This document shows, piece by piece, positions 29,845-40,254 of a DNA stretch of 64,000 nucleotides; positions within the stretch are counted from its first letter, which is position 1; each line of letters starts with the position of its first letter. The position numbers and the translations under genes were made by a program. Origin of the DNA: Aureimonas altamirensis (lineage in GTDB: Bacteria > Pseudomonadota > Alphaproteobacteria > Rhizobiales > Rhizobiaceae); contig NZ_BBWQ01000011.1 in the NCBI RefSeq assembly GCF_001463885.1, positions 124,001 through 188,000 of the forward strand. The letters are read 5' to 3'. The notes under the pieces are model-generated. The model was not told the DNA's origin. It made no database searches and saw only the letters and a program-made list of their open reading frames with translations.

Positions 29845-30239
29845 AAGTCCGCCTCGTACCAGGCGCGTGCAACATGGGATTCATGCAGGGTGATGCGAAG
29901 TCGGCGAACGGGTGCACCTGCGCCACCGAGCCCGCCATCGGCTATCGCCGTGGCAAGCGCGTCGAAGATGTGCCGGGCGATGGCCTCGGTGGTGGATACC
30001 CTGCCCGCAAAGGCCGGCGCCTCGTCCAGATTGGCGTAGTTCAGCGGTTTCAGAACGCTGGCCAGCAATTCGGTGGCGCGGCCGATATCGACGGCAAGGC
30101 CGTCCTCGTCCAGTTCGTCCGTGAAGAACGCCGCATCGACGACGAAGGTCGCGCCGTGCATTGCCTGCGCCGGACCGAAGACCGGTCGGGGCAGGCTATG
30201 GGCGATCATGATATGGTCTCGGACTTCGACGGCGTACAT
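29841..30239 (-). CDS. QueD/6-pyruvoyl-tetrahydropterin synthase fold protein with degenerate active site
   Basis: A 132-residue protein with the PTPS/QueD fold signature. Compared with E. coli QueD, zinc ligands H14 and H28 are kept. The third His of HGH is Ala (HGA, 28-30), the catalytic Cys position is A24, and the Asp-His pair before LN is N67-Y68. The closing Glu (HES, E120) remains. It is therefore unlikely to make 6-carboxytetrahydropterin. It lies between a BchC-like dehydrogenase (10 bp upstream) and a methyltransferase (4-bp overlap). The ATG at 30239 gives the family length. The function is unknown. Confidence 0.82.
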   Translation of the reverse strand: MYAVEVRDHIMIAHSLPRPVFGPAQAMHGATFVVDAAFFTDELDEDGLAVDIGRATELLASVLKPLNYANLDEAPAFAGRVSTTEAIARHIFDALATAIADGGLGGAGAPVRRLRITLHESHVARAWYEADL

Positions 30240-30249
30240 GGCTGCTCCC

Positions 30250-31230
30250 TCAATAACGGACGCAATGGCACAGGGTGGATGGGTCGGCGAGGATGCCGGC
30301 ATAATCGACATCCAGGCTGTCGAAAGCACTTTCGCCGGCCACGAGACAGTCCAGCCGGGCATCCGCCAGCAATGCCAGCGCCGTTTCCAGCCGCCGTCGC
30401 GAGGGCCAGCGCGGCGCCCGCGACGGACAGACGGCCCCGACCTGCGAGCTGGCGATCGTCAGTCGCCGGGAATGGAAGGCCCCACCCAGTCGCAGCTCTG
30501 CCGGGCGGCTGCCGTACCAGCTTGCCTCCACGATCCGCGCCTCGGTGCCGGCGATCTCGATCGCCTCGCACAAGGCGTCACCCGAACCCGTCACGTTCAC
30601 CACGACATCGCAGTCCGTCAGATCGGCGGGGGAGCCGGCGAAAGCGATGCCGAGGGCCCGGGCGGTGTGCGCACGGCAGGCCTGCCGGTCGATAATGACT
30701 GCGTCCGTCGCCGGGATGCGCGCCGCCAGATAGGCGACGAGGCAGCCGACCACCCCCGCCCCGAACACGGCGACCCTGTCTCCCGGCAGGATATTGGCGT
30801 CCCATACGATGTTGAGCGCCGTTTCCATATTGGCGGCCAGTACCGCGCGCCGGGGCGGCACGCCGGCGGGCACCGGCACGGCATCGGCCGCCGGGATGCT
30901 GAAGATATCCTGATGGGGATGCAGGCAGAAGACCGTTTCGCCCAACCTGTCCGGCTGGCCCGCGACGACTTCGCCAACGACCGCGTAGCCGTATTTCAGC
31001 GGAAAACCGAAGTCGCCCTGCATATGCGGACCGCGCATGTCCGGCCACGACCCGGGCGGAACCCGACCGTCGAAAACCAGCTTCTCCGTGCCACGGCTTA
31101 TGCCGGAATAGGTTGCGCGCACCACGACGTCTTCGGGTCCGGCGTGTGGCGCCGGCTCCTGCCGCAGCCGGGCCTTTCCTTCGCTTTCCAGCCACAGCGC
31201 CCGTGCCATGCTTCCTGCTTCGATGTTCAT
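30250..31230 (-). CDS. Alcohol-dehydrogenase-like protein related to bacteriochlorophyllide dehydrogenase BchC, zinc site absent
   Basis: A 326-residue MDR-fold protein. The N-terminal half has the BchC-type block YSGISRGTEKLVFDGRVPPG, in which the usual catalytic-zinc Cys is Ser, and lacks the GHE motif. The nucleotide-binding half has GDRVAVFGAGVVGCLVAYLA. It is first in the three-gene operon with the QueD-like and methyltransferase genes. Nothing else related to chlorophyll is present, so its role is probably in a different small-molecule pathway. An internal ATG at 31209 is an alternative start. Confidence 0.8.
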   Translation of the reverse strand: MNIEAGSMARALWLESEGKARLRQEPAPHAGPEDVVVRATYSGISRGTEKLVFDGRVPPGSWPDMRGPHMQGDFGFPLKYGYAVVGEVVAGQPDRLGETVFCLHPHQDIFSIPAADAVPVPAGVPPRRAVLAANMETALNIVWDANILPGDRVAVFGAGVVGCLVAYLAARIPATDAVIIDRQACRAHTARALGIAFAGSPADLTDCDVVVNVTGSGDALCEAIEIAGTEARIVEASWYGSRPAELRLGGAFHSRRLTIASSQVGAVCPSRAPRWPSRRRLETALALLADARLDCLVAGESAFDSLDVDYAGILADPSTLCHCVRY

Positions 31231-31265
31231 CGGCGACAGTCACTCCCCTGTCAGGCAGCTTTACA

Positions 31266-32090
31266 TTGGGCAGCGTCAACGGAAGGCAAAGCCGCCTGGC
31301 GCCCTATCTTACGGCAATCGGGCATGGGGTCAGAGGAGAGAGCGATCTGGTAGGGCTTCCCGCACTGTTCGGGCTGGCACGCTCGCTGGTCATATACCGC
31401 GCCCGGCCGTGGAAGGATCGTGCACTCCGGCATTTTCTGGCCGGTTTCGTTCGGCCCGGCGACCTCGTTTTCGACATCGGCGCGCATGTCGGCAACCGCA
31501 GCATCGCCATGGTTCGGCTGGGTGCCCGCGTGATTGCGGTGGAGCCGCAGCGGCTCTACGCCGATTTTCTGGAACGCACCATGAGCGGGCGGCTGGTTGC
31601 GGTCGAGCGCTGCGCCCTGGGCGCGGAACCGGGGCAAACCATACTGCATGTTTCGTCGCGGCATCCGACCGTGTCCACGGTGTCCGCCGACTTCATCGAC
31701 GGCGCCTCCCGCGCCCCGGGCTTCCAGAGGGTGCGCTGGGACGAAAGGCAGCCGGTCGAAACCCGGACGCTCGACATGCTGATTGCGCGCCATGGCATGC
31801 CCGCCTTCTGCAAGATCGACGTCGAAGGGGCCGAAGCGACGATCCTCGCCGGGCTAAGCAAGCCGATCCGGATGATTGCCTTCGAATACATCCCGCCCAT
31901 GCGCGCGGTGGCGCTGGACGCAATCGACCGGCTGGCGTCTCTTGCCCCCTATCGGTTCAACCGCGTCGTCGGGGAAGGCAACATCTGGGTCAACGCCGAT
32001 TGGTGCGACGCCGCGACCATGCGCGACGAGATCGCGGCTCTGCCGGACACAGCGGCCTCTGGCGACATCTACGCCGCCATGCCTTCGTAG
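31266..32090 (+). CDS. FkbM family SAM-dependent methyltransferase
   Basis: A protein of about 274 residues with the FkbM signature: VRPGDLVFDIGAHVGNRSIAMVRLGARVIAVEP (SAM motifs), LDMLIARHGMPAFCKIDVEGAEATILAGL, and IAFEYIPP. FkbM enzymes often O-methylate sugars or lipids. The start is uncertain: the frame is open well upstream, but that part runs antisense to the dehydrogenase gene. TTG at 31266 is my choice without a strong ribosome site. It sits just outside the 38-bp-repeat islet and may act on the same glycan. Confidence 0.82.
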   Translation: MGSVNGRQSRLAPYLTAIGHGVRGESDLVGLPALFGLARSLVIYRARPWKDRALRHFLAGFVRPGDLVFDIGAHVGNRSIAMVRLGARVIAVEPQRLYADFLERTMSGRLVAVERCALGAEPGQTILHVSSRHPTVSTVSADFIDGASRAPGFQRVRWDERQPVETRTLDMLIARHGMPAFCKIDVEGAEATILAGLSKPIRMIAFEYIPPMRAVALDAIDRLASLAPYRFNRVVGEGNIWVNADWCDAATMRDEIAALPDTAASGDIYAAMPS

Positions 32091-32174
32091 GTGCGATCAC
32101 GACCTTTGGGCAGGTGCAAACACACGCTGGTTCAGCATACTCTCTCAACGGTTGCACCATTGGGGAGGTCGGAC

Positions 32175-33782
32175 ATGGGGAAGGATGTACTCGTGGTCGG
32201 GGCGGGCCCCGTCGGACTGACGATCGCACTGGAGCTGACGCGTCGGGGCGTGCCGTGCAGGATCGTCGACCGGCTGGCGCAACCCCTGCCCTATTGCCGC
32301 GCCATCGGGGTGACGCCCCGCACCCTCGAAGTGTGGGACGCCATGGGCCTGGCAGACGAGATGATCGGGTCCGGCCTCTGGCTGCGCGGTATGCGATCGG
32401 TAATCGCCGGTGGCCCGACGCAGGACATGATCCGGCCGGAACTGCCCATACCCTACGCGGAACTCGGCATTCCGCAGTACGCAACGGAAGCGATACTGAC
32501 GCGGAAGCTGACGCTTCATGGCGTCACGCCCGAGCGCGGCATAGCGCTGACCGCGCTGTCGCAGGACGCGAGCGGCGTTACAGTGACCCTGTCGGGCGAT
32601 GCCGGCGCGGAAGAAGCGCACTTCGCCTATGTCATCGGTTGCGATGGGGCGCACAGCACGGTGCGCCGTCAGATCGGCGTCGGCTTTACCGGCGATGCCT
32701 TCCCCTGGCCCTTCATGCTGGGCGACGTGCATATCGCATGGGACCTGCCCTACGGGATGGCGCTGCGCGCGCTGCGCCTGCACGAGGACGGGCCACCCGA
32801 CATGTTCATCGCGATCCCGCTGCCGGAGGCAGGGCGCTACCGCATTTCCATGCCAGCCCCGCCCACGATCGTCCCGCCCGGCGGAACCGACCACGGCATA
32901 CAGGCGGATATGCCCGGCCCCGCGCTGCCCGATCTGCAAGCCATCGCGGACGACCTTCTGCCCGGCCAACCGCTCCTCTCCGACCTCAGATGGTCTTCCA
33001 TCTTCCGGATCAGCCTCAGGCTTGCGGACAGCTATCGCGTCGGGCGTGTCTTTCTGGCGGGGGACGCCGCCCATATTCATCCCCCTACGGGCGGCCAGGG
33101 CATGAATACGGGCATACAGGACGCCTGGAACCTGGGCTGGAAGCTGGCCGCCGTGTTGCGCGGAGGCGTCGATGCCGGCCTTCTGGACAGCTATGAGGCC
33201 GAGCGGCGCCCGGTCGGCGCCGCGGTTCTGGAACGGACCCGGCAGGCGAGCCTCAGCTATGGGCGGGAACAGGGCAAGCCCGATCCTTACGCCGATACGC
33301 AGATCCGCATTTCCTACAAGGGCACGGCCTTCATAGACGAGGACGCGCCGGCGGCCGGCCCGGACGAGCCCGTCGCCGGGGATCGCGCGCCGGACGCCGA
33401 CGGCCTGTTGCGGCGCGGTTTCGGCTTTCCGCTGCGCCTGTTCGATACATTGCGCAGCGGCCGGCCGACGCTGGTGGCAATGGCCGACACGGCAGAGGTG
33501 CATGCGTGGCGGCAGACGCAGCCGCAGCACCTTGCCGAGCAACTTGGCATCGTCTGCATAACCGCAGGCGATGCCGTGCCCTGGCCGGAAGGGCCCGGCA
33601 TCGTGCTTCTTGCGGATGCGGCGGAAAGCTTCATCAGTTCCTACGGGCGCAGCGCACGCTTCTGGCTGATCCGGCCGGACGGCTATATCGGCTGGCGAGG
33701 CACCAGCCTCGACCAGCCAGGGCTTGCAAGGCAGCTCAGCCGCCTATGTTCGCCGGCCGCTTGCGGATTATCGGCATCGTGA
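32175..33782 (+). CDS. FAD-dependent aromatic-ring monooxygenase (UbiH/PheA/TfdB family)
   Basis: A 535-residue flavoprotein. It has DVLVVGAGPVGLTIALELTRRG (FAD dinucleotide fold) at the N-terminus, VIGCDGAHSTVRRQIG (DG motif, about 180-195) and RVFLAGDAAHIHPPTGGQGMNTGIQDAWNLGWKLA (GD motif, about 292-326). A C-terminal thioredoxin-like domain occupies about 410-530. The last 12 codons fall inside the left 38-bp repeat. Before the islet came in, the frame would have ended two residues later at TGA 40257-40259, so the present C-terminus differs only in its tip. Probably part of the catabolic cluster continued at 40.2-43.4 kb. Confidence 0.9.
   Translation: MGKDVLVVGAGPVGLTIALELTRRGVPCRIVDRLAQPLPYCRAIGVTPRTLEVWDAMGLADEMIGSGLWLRGMRSVIAGGPTQDMIRPELPIPYAELGIPQYATEAILTRKLTLHGVTPERGIALTALSQDASGVTVTLSGDAGAEEAHFAYVIGCDGAHSTVRRQIGVGFTGDAFPWPFMLGDVHIAWDLPYGMALRALRLHEDGPPDMFIAIPLPEAGRYRISMPAPPTIVPPGGTDHGIQADMPGPALPDLQAIADDLLPGQPLLSDLRWSSIFRISLRLADSYRVGRVFLAGDAAHIHPPTGGQGMNTGIQDAWNLGWKLAAVLRGGVDAGLLDSYEAERRPVGAAVLERTRQASLSYGREQGKPDPYADTQIRISYKGTAFIDEDAPAAGPDEPVAGDRAPDADGLLRRGFGFPLRLFDTLRSGRPTLVAMADTAEVHAWRQTQPQHLAEQLGIVCITAGDAVPWPEGPGIVLLADAAESFISSYGRSARFWLIRPDGYIGWRGTSLDQPGLARQLSRLCSPAACGLSAS
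33731..33768 (+). repeat. Left copy of a perfect 38-bp direct repeat bounding the rhamnan islet
   Basis: Begins GCAGCTCAGCCGCCTATGTT and is identical over 38 bases to 40217-40254. Identity stops at 33730/40216 and at 33769/40255. Read on the minus strand, it also encodes the last residues of the MHS transporter (RKRPANIGG and stop), here without the rest of that gene. Confidence 0.95.
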
Positions 33783-33902
33783 AGACCTTCCAGGCCAGTG
33801 CAATTCTGCAACTTCTGGGTGCAAACGTATGTATCAAGTACAGGTTATTCGCCCCAGTACCGTAGATAACGGCATTCACATTGCCTTTGATTACCAGCCT
33901 GA

Positions 33903-34949
<1,047 letters not shown>

Positions 34950-34970
34950 TCGGGATTTCGGAGCCTCTCG

Positions 34971-35891
34971 ATGATTAGAACGCGCGTAGCGGTCACCGGC
35001 GCATCCGGGTTCGTCGGGCGATGGCTTATGGCGCATCTCCAGTCGCTGGGCGTCGACGCCGTGCCCTTTTTCGACAATTCCGGCGTGGGTCTGGAAGACG
35101 CCGCAGCAATCCGGTCGATACTGGCGACCCAGAAGCCGGACACCATCGTGCATCTGGCGGCGGTAGCCGCGCCGGCGGATGCACGAAAGGCTCCCGTAGC
35201 CGCGTTCGATACAAATGTGATCGGCACGTTGAACCTCGCGTCGGCCATACTGGATATCCGTCCGCAGACGCGCCTGATCTTCGCCGGCAGTTCCGAAGCA
35301 TACGGTCGATCCTTCAACACGATCGCTGAGCCATTGGACGAGACCGCTCCGCTGGAGCCGCAAACCCTGTACGGCGTAACCAAGGCTTCGGCCGACATGT
35401 TGCTGGGGCAGATGGCCGCCGACGGATTGCAGGTCGTTCGGTTCAGGCCATTCAACCACACCGGTCCCGGACAGTCGGAATCCTACGTCGTTCCGGCGTT
35501 TGCGCGCCAGATCGCCTTGATTGAGGCCGGACGGCAGGAGCCGGTCATCGAAGTCGGCGACCTGGAGGCCGAACGGGACTTCTCCGACGTGCGGGATATC
35601 GTGCGTGCCTACGCACGCGCTGCCACGATGGACGACCCGCTCCCGGCGGGCGTTGCCGTCAACCTGGCAAGCGGTATGCCGCGTCCGATCTCCGACGTCC
35701 TTTCCCGGCTTCTGAAGATGAGCCGGCAGCCGATCGAGGTCAGGACGGATCCGATGAAGCTCGGCCCGGTCGGCACGCGCCGTGCCGTGGGGAACGTAAC
35801 CCGCGCGAGCGATCTTCTAGACTGGCGCGTCGAGATACCATTCGAGAAGACACTGCAGGACGTGCTGGAAGCGTGGCGGACCAATCGGTAG
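34971..35891 (+). CDS. rmd: GDP-6-deoxy-D-mannose reductase (GDP-D-rhamnose forming)
   Basis: A 306-residue SDR that reduces the GMD product at C4 to GDP-D-rhamnose. RVAVTGASGFVGRWLM is the cofactor site, FAGSSEAYG holds the catalytic Ser, and Y134/K138 (LYGVTK) complete the triad. The FRPFNHTGPGQ block and DVRDIVRAY match RMD rather than the L-fucose synthase WcaG. The GMD/RMD pair is the standard route to D-rhamnose in bacterial A-band-like polysaccharides. Confidence 0.9.
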   Translation: MIRTRVAVTGASGFVGRWLMAHLQSLGVDAVPFFDNSGVGLEDAAAIRSILATQKPDTIVHLAAVAAPADARKAPVAAFDTNVIGTLNLASAILDIRPQTRLIFAGSSEAYGRSFNTIAEPLDETAPLEPQTLYGVTKASADMLLGQMAADGLQVVRFRPFNHTGPGQSESYVVPAFARQIALIEAGRQEPVIEVGDLEAERDFSDVRDIVRAYARAATMDDPLPAGVAVNLASGMPRPISDVLSRLLKMSRQPIEVRTDPMKLGPVGTRRAVGNVTRASDLLDWRVEIPFEKTLQDVLEAWRTNR

Positions 35892-35938
35892 GCCCCATCT
35901 GAAGTCCGCGAGTACATGAAACGCAGAAGGTTTGTTCC

Positions 35939-38900
35939 ATGGTGGATGCGTCCGATAAAGTCCTTATGGTGATCCCATCCATCAATGGAGGCGCGCTTCT
36001 CCGCCGGATGCTGCCGACATTGCGCTTCGACCCCTCCAGGGTCGTCGTCCTGGATCAGGGAAGCACCGACGATACGGCAGCGGTCTGTGCCGAAGCGAAC
36101 GTCGAACTCGTGCAGTTGTCGCACCCGCACACCTATACGCAGGCGTGCAACATCGGGGCCTCTCTGGCCCGTGAGCGCGGTGCTCTTTACGTCTGCATAT
36201 CGAATAACGACATCGTCTTCAGGACGGATGTCATCGGTGCCATGGTCGCCGAAATGGACCGCGACGACCGGCTCGGCATTGTCGCTCCGTCGCAGATCAT
36301 CGTGGACGAAACTCTGGGAAACCAGCCGCTGTCCTATCGTGTGCGGTGGGATCTCGAGACGGTCGACTTCTTCCATGAAGTCAAACCATTGGATACCGAA
36401 CAGCAGCGGCTGGAATGCGACTTCTGCGAACTGACCTGTGCCCTCGTTCGACTGTCCATCGTCGACGAGGTCGGTTTCCTGGACAATGAGTACGGTTTCT
36501 ACCACGAAGACGCCGATTTCGGTTACAGGCTGCGCCAGGCCGGATACAGCTGCGCCTACCTGCCGGCTGCCCAGATCGAGCATTTCTCCAGCTCGACGTT
36601 CAATAAGGACAAGCTGGCTCTCAAGGCCGAGTATATCGCCAAGAACAAGCAGTATTTTGCAGGCAAGCACCTTGGCTACGGCCTGCATCAGCCAAAGCCG
36701 TCTCTCCGGCATGCCGATGCCTGGGACGCCTACTGTTTTCGCCTGCACCCCTTCCTGAAGCAATACGGACTGCTTAATTCCGCGCGCCCGGAGCTTGTGA
36801 TGTCGTCGCCCGGAGCGGACACGCAGGGCATTATCTACACCCCCTATGAGGGTACGGCTCTTCCCCCATCCTGGAGCCATTCGAGCGAGCGCTACCAAGG
36901 GGTGTTCACGACCTCCCGGCAGACATGCGACCTGTTCGAGGCCGCAGGTTACCGCAACACGTTCGTCGTTCCGCTCGGCGTCGAGACAGACCTCTTCAAC
37001 CCGTGGGGACCATCCAGGCGGCTTTTCGATGAGACGACCTATCTTGCCATTCTGGACAGGAGCCAGACCCAGGCGCTCGATCTGGTCCTCAAGTCCTGGC
37101 ACCGCTTTTCGGCCGATCGCCCCAAGGTCAAGCTTGTGCTTTTCGGTCTCGGTCTGCTGGATAGTCTGGGCCGGGCGCCTGACTCGCAATATCGCTGGGG
37201 CGATGCCGAAATTGCGTGTTTCGCTGCGGAGCAGGTGATCGTCCATGAGGTGAGCGCCTGGCCGGACGACGAGGACATGGCCGTCCTCTACCGCAGCGTC
37301 GATTTCACGATCGGCGTGTCTTCCAATGAAGGCCGCTTGTCGACAATGCTGGAATCGCATGCCTGCGGAACACCCTGCATATTCGCCGATTTCGGTCTGT
37401 CGTCGGATTTCAAGTTCGATGGAGCGTTGGGTTTCGGCGGTGGATCCGATGCGGGCCTGTCGATTGGTACGCGCAAACATCCCTCTGCCGACGATCTTCT
37501 GCAGGCTCTTATCCGCAGCGACGGCCTGAACGACGCCGAACGTCGCGAACTCTCCGTGCGCGGCCTGTTCCGTGTCAGGAACGGATATACGCTGCGGAAC
37601 TCGGCCATGATGGTTCGCAATGCGTTGTCGCAAATGGAGGAGCGCGAGCCGGAACCCACCATCGAGGCGCTCAAGCGGCGGCACTCTTCGGCAAGCGCCA
37701 TATCCTTGATGAACAAGGACAAGTCCACGGCAATGGCACGTCTGGGCGGCATCGCCGCCCGACGCCTGAAGACGGCCGGACGCCTGACCGAGCAGTTCGG
37801 CACGGCATGGGAAGCCAACGGCTTCAAATCAGCTACCGACAACGCGGCCTCGGAGGTGGGTTATTTTCTGGCCGCCAGCAAACGGCGGTGGACCGGGATG
37901 AGGCGCGACCTGTCCCGGCTCGGGAAGAGGGGTAGCCAGGCCGCAATGTCGCTCTATCGAAAGCAACAGCAGCCGGTTGCTGGATCAACCCTTCTGATCG
38001 GTTACATCGATGCCCAGTTGGGGCTCGGGCAGTCTCTGCGGGGTCTGGCGCTTGCGCTCTCGCACACGAGCCGGCCATTCAGCATCTATCCGTTCACCGT
38101 CGGCGTAGAGGACAGGCGTGGCGCACCCTACATGGAAGAGCGGTACGACACGCGGCGTGCACACGCAGTGAACGTGATAGAAGTCACGCCGGACGAACTC
38201 CCGAAAGTCTTCGGCTCAATCGGCAGTACGCGCTTCGACCAAAGCTACACGATATTGCGAACATACTGGGAGTTGTCGCGGGCGCCTGAAAGCTGGCGGC
38301 CCAAGCTTGCGTCCATCGACGAGATCTGGGCTCCGAACGCCTTTGTAGCCGAAAGCTTCAAAACGGTCTTCGATGGCCCCATAACCGTCATCCCGCCCTG
38401 CGTCATCCCGCCCGACATAGACGGCCTGCCTGCCGACGAAGACGCGAGGGCGCGGTTCGGCCTCGACGCCGGGAGATTCTATTTCTTCTTCTCGTTCGAC
38501 TATTATTCCTTCCTGCAACGGAAGAATCCTCTCGCAGTAGTACGCGCCTTCCAGAAGGCTTTTCCCGACCACGCCGCGCAGGTAGGCCTGGTCGTCAAGT
38601 CGACGGGGTCTGCCGACCATCATCCCGAAGTGAAGAAGCAGCTGGCTCGAATGGCCAGCTTCGATGATCGCATCCGCATCATCGATCAATCGCTGTCGCG
38701 GGGGCAGATGCTGTCGCTTATGAAAGCGACCGATTGCTACGTATCCCTGCATCGGGCCGAAGGGTTCGGACTTGGGATGGCCGAGGCGATGACGCTCGGC
38801 AAGCCTGTCATCGGCACCGACTATTCCGGCAATACGGAATTCGTACGCACGGACACGGCCTACCCGATCGCATACCGCCTCAAGCGCCTGTCACCGCACG

Positions 38901-39121
38901 ATTACATTTACACCGAAGGACAGGTCTGGGCCGAACCGGACGAAGTCGATTGCGCCGCCGCCATGGTCAAGGTCGTGTCGGAGCCGGATGACGCGAGACG
39001 GCGGGCGGAAGCGGGCAAGGCGTTCATTCATGAACGGTTCGGGGTCGAGAACGTCGCACGGCTGATCGATGCTCGCCTGGAAGAAATCCTGAACGGTCCT
39101 GACGCGGTCAGCCGGTCTTGA
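35939..39121 (+). CDS. Three-module glycosyltransferase (GT2 + GT4-like + GT4)
   Basis: A 1060-residue cytoplasmic protein. Residues 1-250 form a GT2 domain (VLMVIPSINGGALLRRML, VVLDQGSTDDTAAV, ISNNDIVF as the Asp motif, EYGFYHEDADFGYRLRQAGY). Residues 290-560 form a GT4-like domain (VFTTSRQTCDLFEAAGY, SSNEGRLSTMLESHACGTP). Residues 690-1045 form a second GT4 domain (FFSFDYYSFLQRKNPLAVVRAF, EGFGLGMAEAMTLGKP with the E-x7-E motif). An Arg/Lys-rich linker (about 590-680) separates the last two. It probably builds a repeating rhamnose-containing chain with several linkages. It overlaps the convergent RgpF-like gene by 14 bp. Confidence 0.9.
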   Translation: MVDASDKVLMVIPSINGGALLRRMLPTLRFDPSRVVVLDQGSTDDTAAVCAEANVELVQLSHPHTYTQACNIGASLARERGALYVCISNNDIVFRTDVIGAMVAEMDRDDRLGIVAPSQIIVDETLGNQPLSYRVRWDLETVDFFHEVKPLDTEQQRLECDFCELTCALVRLSIVDEVGFLDNEYGFYHEDADFGYRLRQAGYSCAYLPAAQIEHFSSSTFNKDKLALKAEYIAKNKQYFAGKHLGYGLHQPKPSLRHADAWDAYCFRLHPFLKQYGLLNSARPELVMSSPGADTQGIIYTPYEGTALPPSWSHSSERYQGVFTTSRQTCDLFEAAGYRNTFVVPLGVETDLFNPWGPSRRLFDETTYLAILDRSQTQALDLVLKSWHRFSADRPKVKLVLFGLGLLDSLGRAPDSQYRWGDAEIACFAAEQVIVHEVSAWPDDEDMAVLYRSVDFTIGVSSNEGRLSTMLESHACGTPCIFADFGLSSDFKFDGALGFGGGSDAGLSIGTRKHPSADDLLQALIRSDGLNDAERRELSVRGLFRVRNGYTLRNSAMMVRNALSQMEEREPEPTIEALKRRHSSASAISLMNKDKSTAMARLGGIAARRLKTAGRLTEQFGTAWEANGFKSATDNAASEVGYFLAASKRRWTGMRRDLSRLGKRGSQAAMSLYRKQQQPVAGSTLLIGYIDAQLGLGQSLRGLALALSHTSRPFSIYPFTVGVEDRRGAPYMEERYDTRRAHAVNVIEVTPDELPKVFGSIGSTRFDQSYTILRTYWELSRAPESWRPKLASIDEIWAPNAFVAESFKTVFDGPITVIPPCVIPPDIDGLPADEDARARFGLDAGRFYFFFSFDYYSFLQRKNPLAVVRAFQKAFPDHAAQVGLVVKSTGSADHHPEVKKQLARMASFDDRIRIIDQSLSRGQMLSLMKATDCYVSLHRAEGFGLGMAEAMTLGKPVIGTDYSGNTEFVRTDTAYPIAYRLKRLSPHDYIYTEGQVWAEPDEVDCAAAMVKVVSEPDDARRRAEAGKAFIHERFGVENVARLIDARLEEILNGPDAVSRS

Positions 39122-40166
39122 AGCGCTTGAGCATCGACTTGGCAAGGCGCCGCAGCGGTAGCGGCAAGGCCATGTAGATCGGCCCCAGCCGCGCGACGAT
39201 ATTCGCGCGTTTCGCGGGGGCTCTATCAACGGACAGGGACGCCGACGCCGGGGACTCATAGGGCGATGGAAAGAGAGGGTTGGGTTTTGCAACCTCCAGG
39301 CGGGTGATTGCCTCAACCTGCTCCGCAGGCGTTTGCGGACCGGCCGCCATCAATGTCGACAGCGGCATCGTCAGAAAGCCCTGACGACGTGCCTCTACCG
39401 GAAATAGGCGCTCCAGCCCGTGCGCGATCGTTCCATCGAGCTGCTTCATCTCAGGCTCGAAAATGCTGAAAAGACGCTCGCTCCCCAGGGCTGCCAACGC
39501 AGCGCGCCGAAACCAGAACATGCTGCCAGCCGCAAAGTAGGCGCCATCCATGTAGGCCTGCGGAGCAGCGGGCGCGATGGCTTCCATGGCTCGCCGCATC
39601 GCATCGCCATTCTCCAGTATCCAGGGTTCCACCGGCAGGCAGAACCGATCGGGCGCCACGAAACCCACACGCGGATCTTCAGCCAGTTTGCGCACGATGC
39701 GGCGGGTGCCGGCCTGGTCCGGCAGAAGGGAATTGAGGATGTCGGTCCGCCACCTGTCTCCATCGCCCCTCTGGGGCGACTTCTTTGTATGCAGTTTGAG
39801 GCCTATATCGAATTCGGGTTCCGCTGCCAGAGCCCGCAGGAAGGGGAGGATATCGCGCCCCTGATTGGCGGTGTACAGGACATGGTGCGACGCCAGATTA
39901 GGCGTATCCGGAATGGCCAACCGTTCCCCGTGATGCGAAGTCGTCAGGATCAGCCGGAACGGAGTGGCCATCCGCTCGGCGATGATGCCGCTCATGTCCT
40001 GCCATATGTCCGGATAGTGGACCTGCACGAAGACAGACACTTGCGGTAGCGCATCGGCATGCAGTTTGGACAAGGGTCGGTCTCCCGGACGGCATAGGAT
40101 CGCGTCTGCTCTACCCGGATTGGGCAGCCCGTGTCGACAGCCATTGGTGCTAAGCACCGGTTTCAT
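39108..40166 (-). CDS. Rhamnan synthesis F (RgpF)-like glycan protein
   Basis: A protein of up to 352 residues of the RgpF/rhamnan synthesis F family: VSVFVQVHYPDIWQDMSGII, LKLHTKKSPQRGDGDRWR, PDRFCLPVEPWILENGDAM and AGSMFWFRRAALAAL are typical. The family acts in rhamnan or related glycan assembly as a glycosyltransferase-like protein. The start is uncertain. ATG 40166 has no ribosome site. TTG 40073 has GGGAG eight bases upstream and begins a more family-like N-terminus (SKLHADALPQVSVFVQVHYP), giving 321 residues. It points toward the other islet genes. Confidence 0.83.
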   Translation of the reverse strand: MKPVLSTNGCRHGLPNPGRADAILCRPGDRPLSKLHADALPQVSVFVQVHYPDIWQDMSGIIAERMATPFRLILTTSHHGERLAIPDTPNLASHHVLYTANQGRDILPFLRALAAEPEFDIGLKLHTKKSPQRGDGDRWRTDILNSLLPDQAGTRRIVRKLAEDPRVGFVAPDRFCLPVEPWILENGDAMRRAMEAIAPAAPQAYMDGAYFAAGSMFWFRRAALAALGSERLFSIFEPEMKQLDGTIAHGLERLFPVEARRQGFLTMPLSTLMAAGPQTPAEQVEAITRLEVAKPNPLFPSPYESPASASLSVDRAPAKRANIVARLGPIYMALPLPLRRLAKSMLKRFKTG

Positions 40167-40173
40167 CGACTAT

Positions 40174-40202
40174 GGGAAAGCCCCGTGCGAGGAGGCTTTC
40201 CC
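40174..40202. terminator. 9-bp-stem hairpin near the right end of the islet
   Basis: GGGAAAGCC (40174-40182) pairs perfectly with GGCTTTCCC (40194-40202) around an 11-base loop, 15 bp before the right 38-bp repeat. It could end MHS transcription running into the islet, though no clear T-run follows on either strand. Confidence 0.45.
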
Positions 40203-40216
40203 TGTCATCGTTCAGT

Positions 40217-40254
40217 GCAGCTCAGCCGCCTATGTTCGCCGGCCGCTTGCGGAT
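40217..40254 (+). repeat. Right copy of the 38-bp direct repeat
   Basis: Identical to 33731-33768. This copy is the authentic 3' end of the MHS transporter gene, whose stop codon lies at 40222-40224. Confidence 0.95.
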
